DNA from: Paenibacillus sp. sptzw28
GTDB lineage: Bacteria; Bacillota; Bacilli; Paenibacillales; Paenibacillaceae
DNA: 64,000 bases
Assembly: GCF_019550795.1 (NCBI RefSeq)
Contig: NZ_CP080545.1
Location: forward strand, 3,258,001-3,322,000
Direction: 5' to 3'
Part shown: in pieces, positions 26,551 to 34,856 of the stretch
Layout of the letters: each line of letters opens with the position of its first letter
Position numbering within the stretch: the first letter of the stretch is position 1
Translations under genes and position numbers: made by a program
The notes under the pieces: generated by a model
What the model saw: the letters and a program-made list of their open reading frames with translations, nothing else
Databases searched by the model: none
What the model was told of the DNA's origin: nothing

Positions 26551-26976
26551 TCATTTTTTTAAGACACTAAGTATATCCTTTGCGACATCATTAATATTTT
26601 TCAGACCATTAATTTTTTTAAAATTCCCTCGTTCACCGTAATAAATTTCTAGTTGTTTTGTAAGCTCATCATTCACCCTGAGACGTTCTTTTACCGTTTC
26701 TTCTCGGTCATCCTCTCGCTGAATGAGTGCCTCATTACAGGAGTCACATCGATCAATTATCTTTGGTGGATTACTTATTAAGTGGAAAGTCTCGCCGCAG
26801 CTTGCACAAACCCATCTACCGGTTAGCCGCTCAATCAGGATGTGATGATCGACATCTATATAAACAACGTTGTCAATGCCCCTTCCTTCTGATTTCAGAT
26901 GGATTTCTAATGCATCCGCCTGAATTATATTTCTGGGGAATCCAATGAAAAATGGAGCAGCTGCCACGGCATCCAC
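26551..26976 (-). pseudogene. Adenylate-kinase fragment lacking the P-loop half
   Basis: From residue 10 the sequence reads FIGFPRNIIQADALE, then the LID with four zinc Cys (57, 60, 77, 80), REDDREETVKERL and a normal C-terminus. This is adenylate kinase from about residue 80 on. The nucleotide-binding GxPGxGK half is absent, and the normal LLDGFPR has lost its Asp. The fragment begins exactly where repeat copy E ends. It cannot be an active kinase as it stands. Confidence 0.75.
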
Positions 26977-27004
26977 TCCACGCTATCATTATCTGTTAGC
27001 TCAA
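26972..27004 (-). repeat. Cassette-type repeat, copy E (core only)
   Basis: On the minus strand it reads GAGCTAACAGATAATGATAG then CGTGGAGTGG, matching the first half of the better copies. The hairpin half is missing; in its place the adenylate-kinase fragment begins. Confidence 0.55.
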
Positions 27005-27092
27005 TAAACTAATAAGAAATTAACCCTTATTCACCTCCCGAATAGACGGCCTTTCAGTCTTTTATCTTTCAATCTCCGTTAGCGCAATTTAC

Positions 27093-28091
27093 TCATATAT
27101 TATCCAATTGGTCCGGCAATGTTGCCCAATTATCTTCGATCCAATGCATTTCTTCGACAAACCGGCCAAGTAATCCGCGAAGCTCGCTTTCAATACGAAC
27201 CTCCGTACGAAGCCACCAGATGGATTCGATCAAGTAAATCATGCTCATAGCCCGTGAAAGCATGCCTTGTGGTACTTCCAACTGTCCACGGTACCCATCC
27301 ATAAACGCTCGAGCTGTCTCCATCCGCATCTGGCCGCCCCGCAAAGATCCTGACAAGACTGCACGGGCCACATCGATTTCCTGGTACGCCATCGTCATTC
27401 GGTCAAAATCAACAATGCCGGCCAATCCCTGCTCATGCAGCAAAATATTATCCACCCACAAATCCCAATGCAACCATCCGGCCTTGCATGGTTCAAAGAT
27501 GCGAAAATCCATTGATTTTACAATGGCATGTGACCGACTAAGCCACTCCATTACAGTCTTATCTCCCGCCTCCTGCGCTTTCTCCCAGTTGCCCTGCCAC
27601 TCTCGCAAATAGGCGTCCCTGTCCGGCTTCCAGGCAGGCTTGTCCATTGGTGGTACGGATTGTAGCCACTTATGCATTCGCCCAGTTGCCGCGCCTAGTT
27701 CAAACATATGAGCAGAATTCAAGCAGCCGGCTTGAGCAATATGTCCTTCGACCCAATCCAGCACTGTATAAAACAAACCCGATGGAGTTTCCTGTATGAA
27801 CTGCCCGTTATAAAAATAAACCCTAGGGCAGGGTATTCCGGCTTTACTGAGCCCATGCTGCAGTTGGAGCGTCTTCTCGATTGCACTTCTTCTTTCAGGA
27901 CGCGTGTGCAGCTTGTATCGCTCCGGGTGATAATACTTTACAAATAATGGCCCGTGGTCAGTTACCATCTTCCACTTGACGTTGAGCCAGCCCTTATCGA
28001 TTAAGACCACTTCTCTCACGGATTGTCCGAACTGATCCTTAAGATGAACCGCGATTTCCGCTGCCCAACGCTCTTTCACTTCTTTAGTCAT
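27093..28091 (-). CDS. APH/ChoK family phosphotransferase
   Basis: This 332-residue protein of the aminoglycoside phosphotransferase superfamily uses ATP to phosphorylate a small molecule or acts in a CotS-like role. The catalytic loop HWDLWVDN (Asp210, Asn215) and the metal-binding DFD at 228-230 are intact. The N-lobe has NVKWKM...LFVKYY with the ATP-binding Lys. Substrate specificity cannot be read. It is one of the accessory genes followed by a repeat (copy E lies about 90 bases downstream). Confidence 0.85.
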   Translation of the reverse strand: MTKEVKERWAAEIAVHLKDQFGQSVREVVLIDKGWLNVKWKMVTDHGPLFVKYYHPERYKLHTRPERRSAIEKTLQLQHGLSKAGIPCPRVYFYNGQFIQETPSGLFYTVLDWVEGHIAQAGCLNSAHMFELGAATGRMHKWLQSVPPMDKPAWKPDRDAYLREWQGNWEKAQEAGDKTVMEWLSRSHAIVKSMDFRIFEPCKAGWLHWDLWVDNILLHEQGLAGIVDFDRMTMAYQEIDVARAVLSGSLRGGQMRMETARAFMDGYRGQLEVPQGMLSRAMSMIYLIESIWWLRTEVRIESELRGLLGRFVEEMHWIEDNWATLPDQLDNI

Positions 28092-28161
28092 ATGGTGGCA
28101 AACATAACCTTTCTTCGATTAGATTTTTAATGCAATTAAACCTGGTAACTTCAATAAAAAA

Positions 28162-28213
28162 AGCAGATTGCCGATAAAATCTGCTTACTCGAACTATATT
28201 ATCCGTTTAGCAC
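28162..28213 (-). repeat. Cassette-type repeat, copy C
   Basis: On the minus strand it reads GCTAAACGGATAATATAGTT, then CGAGTA, then AGCAGATTTT-ATCG-GCAATCTGCT and a run of seven Ts. The hairpin is slightly mismatched. It lies 35 bases past the stop of the 2H phosphoesterase gene. Confidence 0.7.
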
Positions 28214-28246
28214 AAAAATGTTGATGTAAAACCAATACTCTTCCAT

Positions 28247-28885
28247 TTATTTCTTGAAAAAGGTAGCCATATTATTAAAACCATAAAGGCTGTTACTGTA
28301 GAAAGTAATCGTTAGTCCTCTTGTATCTAATAAAAATTGTTCGTTCCAGTACTCAATCATAGGCGTCGATAATTCAGCCAGTTCTTTATTTGCAAAATAT
28401 CCCAAAGAAACATGCGGTGAATAAGATAGCAAACATGTTTCTAAACCAAATCGCTCTTTGTACTTTTTAATAAGATTTTCCCTTTGTTTTTCAATCTTTT
28501 TCAAACGGATCTCACAATTAGCATTTGAAGGTTTCAAGCGAGCCACAAGGACAGAATTCCCCCATTTTATCAGTTTATCGAACTGGAATTCTATAGGTTC
28601 TTCCATAATGATCTTTAGCGGCTGACCGTCAACCTCAAAAAAATCACTTATATTAAGAAAGGAGTTAGATAAATCCTGTAGTAAGTCCTCTCCATCGAAT
28701 CTATATTCGCGCGATACATTTTGAACATTGGCATCGTTAATGCCATCCCAAAGTGTCACATGATATGAATGAAATGGAAGAGGGCAAAATAAGTACGTGC
28801 TAACAATTTCAGGGAATAACGAAAGAGTTTGATTCAGCGTTTTGTAAAATTCTAATTCTGGAGACACTATATCACAACTTAACAT
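28247..28885 (-). CDS. 2H phosphoesterase-like protein (DUF1868/RNA ligase type)
   Basis: The two catalytic His motifs of the 2H superfamily, HVT at residues 42-44 and HVS at 158-160, are present in the usual context (SYHVTLWDG, SPHVSLGYF). Such enzymes open cyclic phosphodiesters or join RNA ends; the substrate here is unknown. The frame upstream is continuous with a 40-codon ORF (28892-29014) interrupted only by one TAA, and the combined N-terminus fits the family better than the ATG at 28885. It may therefore be a gene split by a nonsense change. Confidence 0.7.
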   Translation of the reverse strand: MLSCDIVSPELEFYKTLNQTLSLFPEIVSTYLFCPLPFHSYHVTLWDGINDANVQNVSREYRFDGEDLLQDLSNSFLNISDFFEVDGQPLKIIMEEPIEFQFDKLIKWGNSVLVARLKPSNANCEIRLKKIEKQRENLIKKYKERFGLETCLLSYSPHVSLGYFANKELAELSTPMIEYWNEQFLLDTRGLTITFYSNSLYGFNNMATFFKK

Positions 28886-28891
28886 CTTTAA

Positions 28892-29014
28892 TTATCCGTT
28901 CTCATCCAGAGGCAACAAGCGGTCTGCCGGATTATCAAATAAAATGGAAAAACCTCTAAATGGGGACCATTGAGGTATAAACCCGGAAACTTTAGGATTG
29001 GTAATAAAAAACAT
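28892..29014 (-). CDS. 40-codon ORF in frame with the 2H phosphoesterase
   Basis: ATG 29014 has AAAGGAG ten bases upstream. The peptide MFFITNPKVSGFIP...RLLPLDENG ends at TAA only two codons before the ATG of the next gene and in the same frame. The end resembles the DG..LPFPG start of DUF1868 proteins. I think it is the true N-terminus of 28247-28885, but a separate small protein cannot be excluded. Confidence 0.5.
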   Translation of the reverse strand: MFFITNPKVSGFIPQWSPFRGFSILFDNPADRLLPLDENG

Positions 29015-29088
29015 AAAGAATGCTCTCCTTTAATTCATATTAACCACATTTTGTCACACTATGTCCTTACCAAAAACAAAACTCCTTT

Positions 29089-29115
29089 TAAACTATCGTT
29101 TCCGTCAGGTTAACG
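29089..29115 (-). repeat. Cassette-type repeat, copy F (core only)
   Basis: On the minus strand it reads GTTAACCTGACGGAAACGAT then AGTTT. It lies about 30 bases past the stop of the NUDIX gene. The hairpin half is absent or unrecognisable. Confidence 0.45.
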
Positions 29116-29143
29116 CTGTCCCTCGGAAAAAACTTATGGCGCT

Positions 29144-29569
29144 CTAGCAATCCTTAAGCGGAATGGAAAATTCAACATAAAAAGGATGAAGTTCTTCATT
29201 TAAGCAAAGCTCAATTCTCTGCTTGAAATTTCCCCAATTTACCATTTCAAATGCTGTTTCAATTGGAAAAAATCCTACTTCTAAAGACTCAGGGGTAGTT
29301 GTTAATTCTCCTCCGACTGGTCTGCCTAAAAATAAAGTGTTACAAATACAAGCACTTACATTTTGAAAAACACCACAAAACTTGATCACTTCTATCTCTA
29401 TACCGCTCTCCTCCTTTGTTTCCCTTATCGCTGCATCTTTCAAAGATTCACCTTCTTCAACCTGCCCTCCTGGCATTTCCCATCCTCGTCTAGGCCCCCT
29501 TATCAATAATATTTCGTTACGTTCATTAACTACAATTGCTGCCGCAGAAACTATATGTTTTGGAGTCAC
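29144..29569 (-). CDS. NUDIX hydrolase
   Basis: The NUDIX box is complete at residues 34-59 (GGQVEEGESLKDAA then IRETKEESGIEI), with the Mg2+-binding REx2EE. The enzyme should hydrolyse a nucleoside diphosphate linked to another group. The GTG start at 29569 has GGGGAGG eight bases upstream. The 141-residue length is typical for MutT-like members. It is followed by repeat copy F; a broken NUDIX of another subtype lies at 14.5 kb. Confidence 0.88.
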   Translation of the reverse strand: MTPKHIVSAAAIVVNERNEILLIRGPRRGWEMPGGQVEEGESLKDAAIRETKEESGIEIEVIKFCGVFQNVSACICNTLFLGRPVGGELTTTPESLEVGFFPIETAFEMVNWGNFKQRIELCLNEELHPFYVEFSIPLKDC

Positions 29570-29682
29570 TTCATCTTCCTCCCCTTTTTAAACAATGGAA
29601 TGTGTGATTTGTAAGCCAGGGACTTTCTATGTTCGTTATAGGGAGAGCGAAAGGTTAATCCATTAACGGAGTGCTCTGACTT

Positions 29683-30975
29683 TTACCCTTGCATGTGGAT
29701 CCGGCCGGGCAGCTCCTGCACATCCAGCTCGCGCATGGAGAGCTTGGCCCCGATAGATCGGAAGCTGCTGATAACATCCTCATAGCCGCGCTCGATGTGC
29801 TCGACGCCTGTAATAAACGTGCTGCCCTCGGCAGCTAAGCCGGCAAGCAGCAGGCAGGTGCCGGCACGCACATCCGTAGCATGCACCCAGCCGCCCTGCA
29901 GCGGAACACCGCCGCGGATAAAAGCGCTTTCTTGTCGCAGCTCGATCTCTGCGCCCAGCCGCCGCAGCTGCGGCACGTTAGCGAACCGCTTCGGAAAGAC
30001 GCGGTCGGTAACGATGCTCTTGCCCTTAGCCTGCAGCAGAAGTGCGGTCATCGGCTGCTGTAAATCGGTGGCAAAGCCCGGATACATGCCTGCACGAATC
30101 CGCGTTGCCTTGAGCGAGCCTGTACCGTAAGCCGTAATGTGGCTTTCACCACATTCCACATGCATCCCTACCTCCTCCAGTTTGGAGAGGCAAGCGCCAA
30201 GATGCTCAGGGATGACGTCCATGACGGTAACTTGACCCCCATGGAGCCCGGCCGCCATCAAAAAAGCGCCGGCGATGAGCCGGTCCGGAATCACCGCGTG
30301 CATTCCCCCGTTTAAATAAGGGACGCCTTCAATGCGGATATTTTCCGTTCCCGCCCCGTATATCCGCGCGCCGAGCCGGTTCAAGAAGGCGGCCGTATCG
30401 ACCACCTCTGGATCCACTGCCGCGTTGTACAGCTGCGTCCTCCCTTTGGCCCGCACAGCTGACAGCATCGCATTAATTGTCGCGCCGCAGGTAATGGTGT
30501 CGAAATAAATATCCGCACCCTTCAGCTCGGCGGCCTCGACTACGTAATAACTTTTGAAGATATGAACCTGAGCCCCGAGCGCTTGAAACACCTTGATATG
30601 CTGATCGATCGGCCTTGAAACGAAATCGTCACCTCCCGGGAATCCGATCGTGACTCTGCCGAATTTTGACAGCAGCGCGCCTGCAAAATAATAAGAAGCC
30701 CGGTAGCTCGAAGCCTTGCCCGGATCGATCACGGCGCTGTGAATCCAGCGCGGGTCGATGACGACTTGTCCGCCTTCCTGTTTCAGCTCCATGCCGATAT
30801 CCCGGCTAATCCCCGCAACGATACGGACATCGTCTATGCGCGGGATACCCTCCAGCGTTACGATATCGTCCGCCAGACAAGCGGCGGCAAGCAGGGCAAG
30901 GGAACTGTTCTTCGCTCCCGGTATATGTACCTTTCCGTTCAGCGGGCCTGAATACTCCGCCTGTATATACTTCAT
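29683..30975 (-). CDS. MurA-type UDP-GlcNAc enolpyruvyltransferase paralogue with Asp at the fosfomycin site
   Basis: MurA transfers enolpyruvate from PEP to UDP-GlcNAc in the first committed step of peptidoglycan synthesis. GKVHIPGAKNSSLALLAA carries the active-site Lys and Asn. The mobile loop reads GFPGGDDFVSRPIDQH: Asp116 stands where PGGCAIG of ordinary MurA has the catalytic Cys that fosfomycin alkylates. A Cys-to-Asp change is known to keep activity and give fosfomycin resistance in MurA. The 430-residue length is normal. It lies next to, and is transcribed with, the FHA-winged-helix gene. It is probably an accessory copy, as no other wall-synthesis gene is nearby. Confidence 0.88.
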   Translation of the reverse strand: MKYIQAEYSGPLNGKVHIPGAKNSSLALLAAACLADDIVTLEGIPRIDDVRIVAGISRDIGMELKQEGGQVVIDPRWIHSAVIDPGKASSYRASYYFAGALLSKFGRVTIGFPGGDDFVSRPIDQHIKVFQALGAQVHIFKSYYVVEAAELKGADIYFDTITCGATINAMLSAVRAKGRTQLYNAAVDPEVVDTAAFLNRLGARIYGAGTENIRIEGVPYLNGGMHAVIPDRLIAGAFLMAAGLHGGQVTVMDVIPEHLGACLSKLEEVGMHVECGESHITAYGTGSLKATRIRAGMYPGFATDLQQPMTALLLQAKGKSIVTDRVFPKRFANVPQLRRLGAEIELRQESAFIRGGVPLQGGWVHATDVRAGTCLLLAGLAAEGSTFITGVEHIERGYEDVISSFRSIGAKLSMRELDVQELPGRIHMQG

Positions 30976-30994
30976 CTAGTAATTCCCACTTTCG

Positions 30995-31645
30995 TTATGA
31001 CGATTTCAATTCCGATTCGAGCACGTAGCCGCTGCCACGCACTGCGCTAATAAGAAAGGTGTCTTTGCCGTATTTTTTGCGCACTCGGTAGACCAGGGCA
31101 TTCATTTCGTCGAGCGTCACATCCGGGACGCCTTCAGCTCCCGGCGATCGTTCCGGCCATACTCTGGATTTGATTTCCTCGAGCGGAACGAGCCGGTTCG
31201 CATTCTCATGAAGCACACGAATTAGCAAATATTCTTTTTCGGACATCTGAATCCGCTTGCCTTCCACCACACATTCCCTTTTCTCCCAATGAATCGTCAG
31301 TGAAAGCTCCGGGACTTCCAGCTGCCTGGTGATGCCGAGCGGTTCGATTTCAAGGGTTTGATCGGCAAACATATAAGAAAAGTGGAGGACGCTCATCCCT
31401 TTGGCGAGCTTAATGATATCAAAATTGTTCAGTGGATATGGACTGTAAGGTGTTAACCGTACGCCATTGATCTCCGTTCCGTGGCGACTCCCCAAATCGT
31501 ACAGCACCGCCTTGTCCTGCACCTTGCGGATGGCGAAATGCTGCCGGGAAATAAAAGCGTTCGTAAACGCCAAATCCGGAGTCAACTGATTGGATAACCG
31601 GCCGACCAGCGTTTCATCCGCGCTCAAATTCACGCAGGTGCCCAA
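30995..31645 (-). CDS. FHA domain + OmpR-type winged-helix protein
   Basis: Residues 1-85 form an FHA domain (LVGR...FISRQHFAIRK...YDLGSRHGTEING), which binds phosphothreonine. Residues 115-210 form an OmpR/PhoB-like DNA-binding domain (MSEKEYLLIRVLHENANRLV, VYRVRKKYG, VRGSGYVL). It may couple Ser/Thr kinase signals to transcription. The TTG at 31645 lacks a ribosome site. The frame continues upstream as LENFACLYVIRGEPYRLG, and GGAGGG stands seven bases before a CTG at 31693, giving a 232-residue protein with a complete FHA domain. It lies 19 bases upstream of the MurA paralogue and is likely its regulator. Confidence 0.8.
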   Translation of the reverse strand: MGTCVNLSADETLVGRLSNQLTPDLAFTNAFISRQHFAIRKVQDKAVLYDLGSRHGTEINGVRLTPYSPYPLNNFDIIKLAKGMSVLHFSYMFADQTLEIEPLGITRQLEVPELSLTIHWEKRECVVEGKRIQMSEKEYLLIRVLHENANRLVPLEEIKSRVWPERSPGAEGVPDVTLDEMNALVYRVRKKYGKDTFLISAVRGSGYVLESELKSS

Positions 31646-31914
31646 TCGGTAGGGCTCGCCGCGAATAACATATAAACATGCAAAGTTTTCCAGTTTCGTC
31701 CCCTCCGTTTGCGATGGCAGGCTGCCACCGGAATTGCGAAATCACTCCACTATTCATGGTAACTCAAATTGATGATGAATAAAACCACTTCGCACTGACG
31801 GCCCGCTCACAATTCAGTAACGCCGGGAACCGGCGCCGGTTTTGCCGCTTCGGGAAAGGTCCGGCTGACTCTGCTATCAATCGAGCTGATTGATATTCTG
31901 TATAAATTTCTCCA

Positions 31915-32010
31915 CCGGTAAGGGGAGCATATTTTCCTCTAGACATGTAAAAAGCTCCCCTTACCGTAGCAGGTTATATTATTTAACCTGTCTACCGTAA
32001 GGGGAGCATA
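31915..32010. repeat. Large inverted repeat built on TACCGTAAGGGGAGCATAT
   Basis: GCTCCCCTTACCGTAGCAGG (31954-31973) pairs with its near-complement ending at 32007, differing by one mismatch and one bulge, to form a stem of more than 20 bp with an AT loop. A third ACCGGTAAGGGGAGCATAT copy lies at 31915-31933 in direct orientation to the right arm. It fills the gap between the FHA gene and the ABC permease stop. It could be a bidirectional terminator or an insertion-sequence relic. Confidence 0.6.
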
Positions 32011-32052
32011 TCAAAATAAGGCTCTTGACTTCTGTTTCCTTCTTTAACTATA

Positions 32053-32820
32053 TCACACCCGCTTTTTATACACCTTCATAGCAAAGAAATAGGCTACGAG
32101 TAAAATCCCGACGCACCACGCAAGAGCGACCCATATATCATTGCCCACCGGCTGATCTGAGAGCAGCGCACGGATAGCCTCCACGATCGCGGTCACCGGC
32201 TGGTTTTCAGCAAAGGCGCGAACGACCGACGGCATCGACTCGGTCGGCACAAACGCCGAGCTGATAAACGGCAGGAAGATAAGCGGGTAGGAAAAGGCGC
32301 TTGCGCCATCCACTGATTTGGCGGACAGTCCGGCAATCGCCGCGACCCAAGTCAACGCCAGTGTAAACAGCATGAGTATGCCGGCTACTGCAAGCCATGG
32401 CAGTAGCCCCGCCGACGAACGAAAGCCCATAATCAACGCTACGAGAATGATGACGACAACCGATATGGCGTTGGATACCAGCGAGGTCAGCACATGCCCC
32501 CACAGTAAGGTGGAACGTGAAATCGGCATGGAGTGAAACCGCTCGAATATGCCTCGTTGCACATCGGTAAACAGGCGGAAAGCCGTGTAGGATATTCCGC
32601 TAGCAACGGCAATAAGGAGTATACCGGGCAGCAGGTAATTCACATAGTTTTCAGTTCCGGTTTGAATTGCACCGCCGAACACATAGACGAACAGCAACAT
32701 GAACGCAATCGGCATGATGGTGACTGTGATGATGGTGTCCATACTACGGGTAATATGGCGCATGGAACGACCAAGCATAACGCCCATATCGCTGAAAAAG
32801 TGTTTTTTTGCCGCCTCCAT
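32053..32820 (-). CDS. ABC-2 type permease (daunorubicin-exporter type)
   Basis: This 255-residue protein has six membrane helices and an ABC-2 pattern (FMLLFVYVFGGAIQTG, YLLPGILLIAVASGISYTAFRL, GIFERFHSMPISRSTLLWGHVL) like DrrB exporters. With the ATPase upstream it should export a drug or lipid. The ATPase stop and this ATG abut. A fragment of a close paralogue survives at 14921-15023. Confidence 0.9.
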   Translation of the reverse strand: MEAAKKHFFSDMGVMLGRSMRHITRSMDTIITVTIMPIAFMLLFVYVFGGAIQTGTENYVNYLLPGILLIAVASGISYTAFRLFTDVQRGIFERFHSMPISRSTLLWGHVLTSLVSNAISVVVIILVALIMGFRSSAGLLPWLAVAGILMLFTLALTWVAAIAGLSAKSVDGASAFSYPLIFLPFISSAFVPTESMPSVVRAFAENQPVTAIVEAIRALLSDQPVGNDIWVALAWCVGILLVAYFFAMKVYKKRV

Positions 32821-33582
32821 TTACTTTGCCTCCTTTTTGCCGATGATTGCGAGGAATATTTCCTCCAATGTCAGCTGTTTTTCAACATACTCCACCTTTG
32901 CAGGTGGGAACAGTTTTTTTAGCTCGGAGAGCGAGCCGCTGGCGATAATCCTGCCCTCATGCAGAATGGCAATTCGGTTGGCAAGCTGCTCAGCTTCCTC
33001 TAAATACTGTGTAGTCAGGAATACCGTCGTGCCGCCGCCCGCAAGCTCCTTTACAATCTTCCAAACCTCAATACGTGCCTCGGGGTCAAGCCCAGTGGTT
33101 GGTTCGTCGAGGAAAATGATCTGCGGTTTTCCCACAATGCTCAAGGCGATGTCGAGCCTGCGGCGCATACCACCCGAATAAGTAGATACCCTGCGGTCGG
33201 CGGCGTCTGTCAGGCCGAAGCGTTTAAGCAAATCGTCCGCAACTTGACTCGGATTTTTGAGGTATCGCAGCTTGGCAATCATAATTAGATTTTCTCGTCC
33301 GGTCAAAATTTCGTCCACGGCGGCAAATTGCCCGGTCAGACTGATCGCCTCCCGTACATTGTCGGGTTTTGTTGCAACATCGAATCCGTTAACGGTGGCG
33401 GTTCCGCTGTCTTTTTTGAGCAGCGTGGTGAGGATTTTGACAACTGTTGTTTTGCCCGCACCGTTGGAGCCGAGCAGGGCGAAAATACTGCCCTTTTCCA
33501 CCTCGAAATCTACGCCCTTTAGGACTTGATGCTGCTTGTAGGACTTTTGCAGTCCAATGACTTGAATCGAATTATTTAGCAT
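32821..33582 (-). CDS. ABC transporter ATP-binding protein (DrrA-like)
   Basis: This 253-residue ATPase has Walker A GSNGAGKTT, signature YSGGMRRRLDIA, Walker B IIFLDEPTTGLDP and a switch region (VFLTTQYLEEAEQLANRIAI) typical of the daunorubicin-resistance subfamily. It is the partner of the ABC-2 permease and belongs to a padR - pentapeptide - ATPase - permease operon. Confidence 0.93.
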   Translation of the reverse strand: MLNNSIQVIGLQKSYKQHQVLKGVDFEVEKGSIFALLGSNGAGKTTVVKILTTLLKKDSGTATVNGFDVATKPDNVREAISLTGQFAAVDEILTGRENLIMIAKLRYLKNPSQVADDLLKRFGLTDAADRRVSTYSGGMRRRLDIALSIVGKPQIIFLDEPTTGLDPEARIEVWKIVKELAGGGTTVFLTTQYLEEAEQLANRIAILHEGRIIASGSLSELKKLFPPAKVEYVEKQLTLEEIFLAIIGKKEAK

Positions 33583-33595
33583 AACTTCCCCCTCC

Positions 33596-34462
33596 TTATC
33601 GAACAGTTACCTTGGACAAATCGGCACCCATGCCTTTAAGCGCGGCATAGGTCAGCTTATCCATGATTGCGCCGTCAAAGCAGATGGTTTTGATGGAACG
33701 GTAATACTTATTGGTCAACGAAAAAAATGCCTGAAAAGACACATTTTTGAGTGTCGCGCCCTTAAACGAAACTTCGTTCAGCGACGTCTTGTCAAACTTG
33801 ACACCGATAAAGGTTTGCCCGTCAAAACACAGACCTCCCAGATCGGAAGATTTGAACTCCACGCCGTCAAAAATACAGTTTTCAAAGATTGTTTTTCTAA
33901 GGTCGGTCATGGAGAACGTGACGTCGGTCAATTTTACACCTGTGAATTTTGCTCCGTCCAGTCCCGACTTGCTGAAGTTAGTGCGCACAAGGATGGATTT
34001 ATTGAAGCTCGCATTCGCAATGTCAAGAGTGGACAGGTTGCAGTCGGTCAGGTTTGCGCCGTCGAAACGGGCTTCACGCACATCGCTGCTCGCAAATGTG
34101 CTGCCCGTCAAGTCAGCACCCGTAAAGTCGGAGCCTCGTAACGCACTCGCTGCAAATTTTCCCTTATGCGCGATAACACCCGCAAAGTCGCTCTTCACCA
34201 GGTTGCTCGCGCTTAGGTTTGTCACCACCTGCCGTTCGAGCGAGCGGGAGATGTTAGCCACCTCTTGTACCGTTTCCTCAATGTCGCCGATGCTGTCAAT
34301 TGTCATCTCAAAAGCTGTTTCATCGTCCCTGCCTTCGGCTTTGAGTTCACGGAACCGCTCCTGCAAATCGGAGAGCAGGTCGGCCTTTAATTCGGTGACG
34401 CTTTTTATCCCATCGTACGGTGCGAAAACACCGTTCAAATACTTGTTCAATTTCTCATTCAT
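33596..34462 (-). CDS. Pentapeptide-repeat protein with a permease-prefix-like N-terminus
   Basis: Residues 1-75 (MNEKLNKYLNGVFAPYDG...ELKADLLSDLQERFRELKAEG) resemble the short helical prefix found before exporters controlled by PadR. From about 80 onward the sequence is an A(D/N)LxX pentapeptide repeat (ALRGSDFTGADLTGSTFASS, ...FDGANLTDCNLSTLDIANASF), which folds into a right-handed beta helix. Some such proteins mimic DNA and protect gyrase. Its place between padR and the exporter suggests a resistance or signalling role. Confidence 0.85.
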   Translation of the reverse strand: MNEKLNKYLNGVFAPYDGIKSVTELKADLLSDLQERFRELKAEGRDDETAFEMTIDSIGDIEETVQEVANISRSLERQVVTNLSASNLVKSDFAGVIAHKGKFAASALRGSDFTGADLTGSTFASSDVREARFDGANLTDCNLSTLDIANASFNKSILVRTNFSKSGLDGAKFTGVKLTDVTFSMTDLRKTIFENCIFDGVEFKSSDLGGLCFDGQTFIGVKFDKTSLNEVSFKGATLKNVSFQAFFSLTNKYYRSIKTICFDGAIMDKLTYAALKGMGADLSKVTVR

Positions 34463-34476
34463 AACATCATACCTCC

Positions 34477-34806
34477 CTATAATAAGTTTTCAAGCACGCG
34501 TTTCGCATACTCCCAGTTGCTTTTGTTGCGGGCGTAGGTCGTCTTGCCCTTGTCGGTAATCCTAAAATATTTACGCCGTCCGCCCTGAGATTCATCGCCC
34601 CAATACCACTCGATATCACCGTCCACCTCAAGCCGGCGGACGCTGGAGTACATCGTCGCTTCCTTTAATTCATACTCACCACCCGAGCGCTCGGCAATCA
34701 GCTTGACAATCTCATAGCCGTAGCGGTCAGCTTCGGACAAGAGCCGTAAAATCATCGTATCAGTATGTCCCCGCAGCAGATCGGATGTGATTTTGTTCTC
34801 GCTCAC
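34477..34806 (-). CDS. PadR family transcriptional repressor
   Basis: This winged-helix regulator has the PadR core DTMILRLLSEADRYGYEIVK, ATMYSSVRRLEVDGDI and GGRRKYFRITDKGK. PadR proteins repress exporter operons until a drug or phenolic ligand binds. I chose the GTG at 34806 because GGAGGTG lies six bases upstream (109 residues); a GTG at 34821 overlaps that ribosome site. It is the first gene of the exporter operon, with its promoter just upstream. Confidence 0.9.
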   Translation of the reverse strand: MSENKITSDLLRGHTDTMILRLLSEADRYGYEIVKLIAERSGGEYELKEATMYSSVRRLEVDGDIEWYWGDESQGGRRKYFRITDKGKTTYARNKSNWEYAKRVLENLL

Positions 34807-34827
34807 TACAATCACCTCCACAGTTGC

Positions 34828-34856
34828 ATGATACGATATATTACTATGACTGTCAA
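34828..34856 (-). promoter_or_regulatory. Sigma-A promoter of the padR exporter operon
   Basis: On the minus strand a perfect TTGACA (34856-34851), a 17-base spacer and TATCAT (34833-34828) stand about 25 bases before the padR start. The spacer and flank contain an AT-rich dyad (ATACGATATAT / ATATATCGTAT half-sites), a reasonable place for PadR to bind. Confidence 0.75.
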
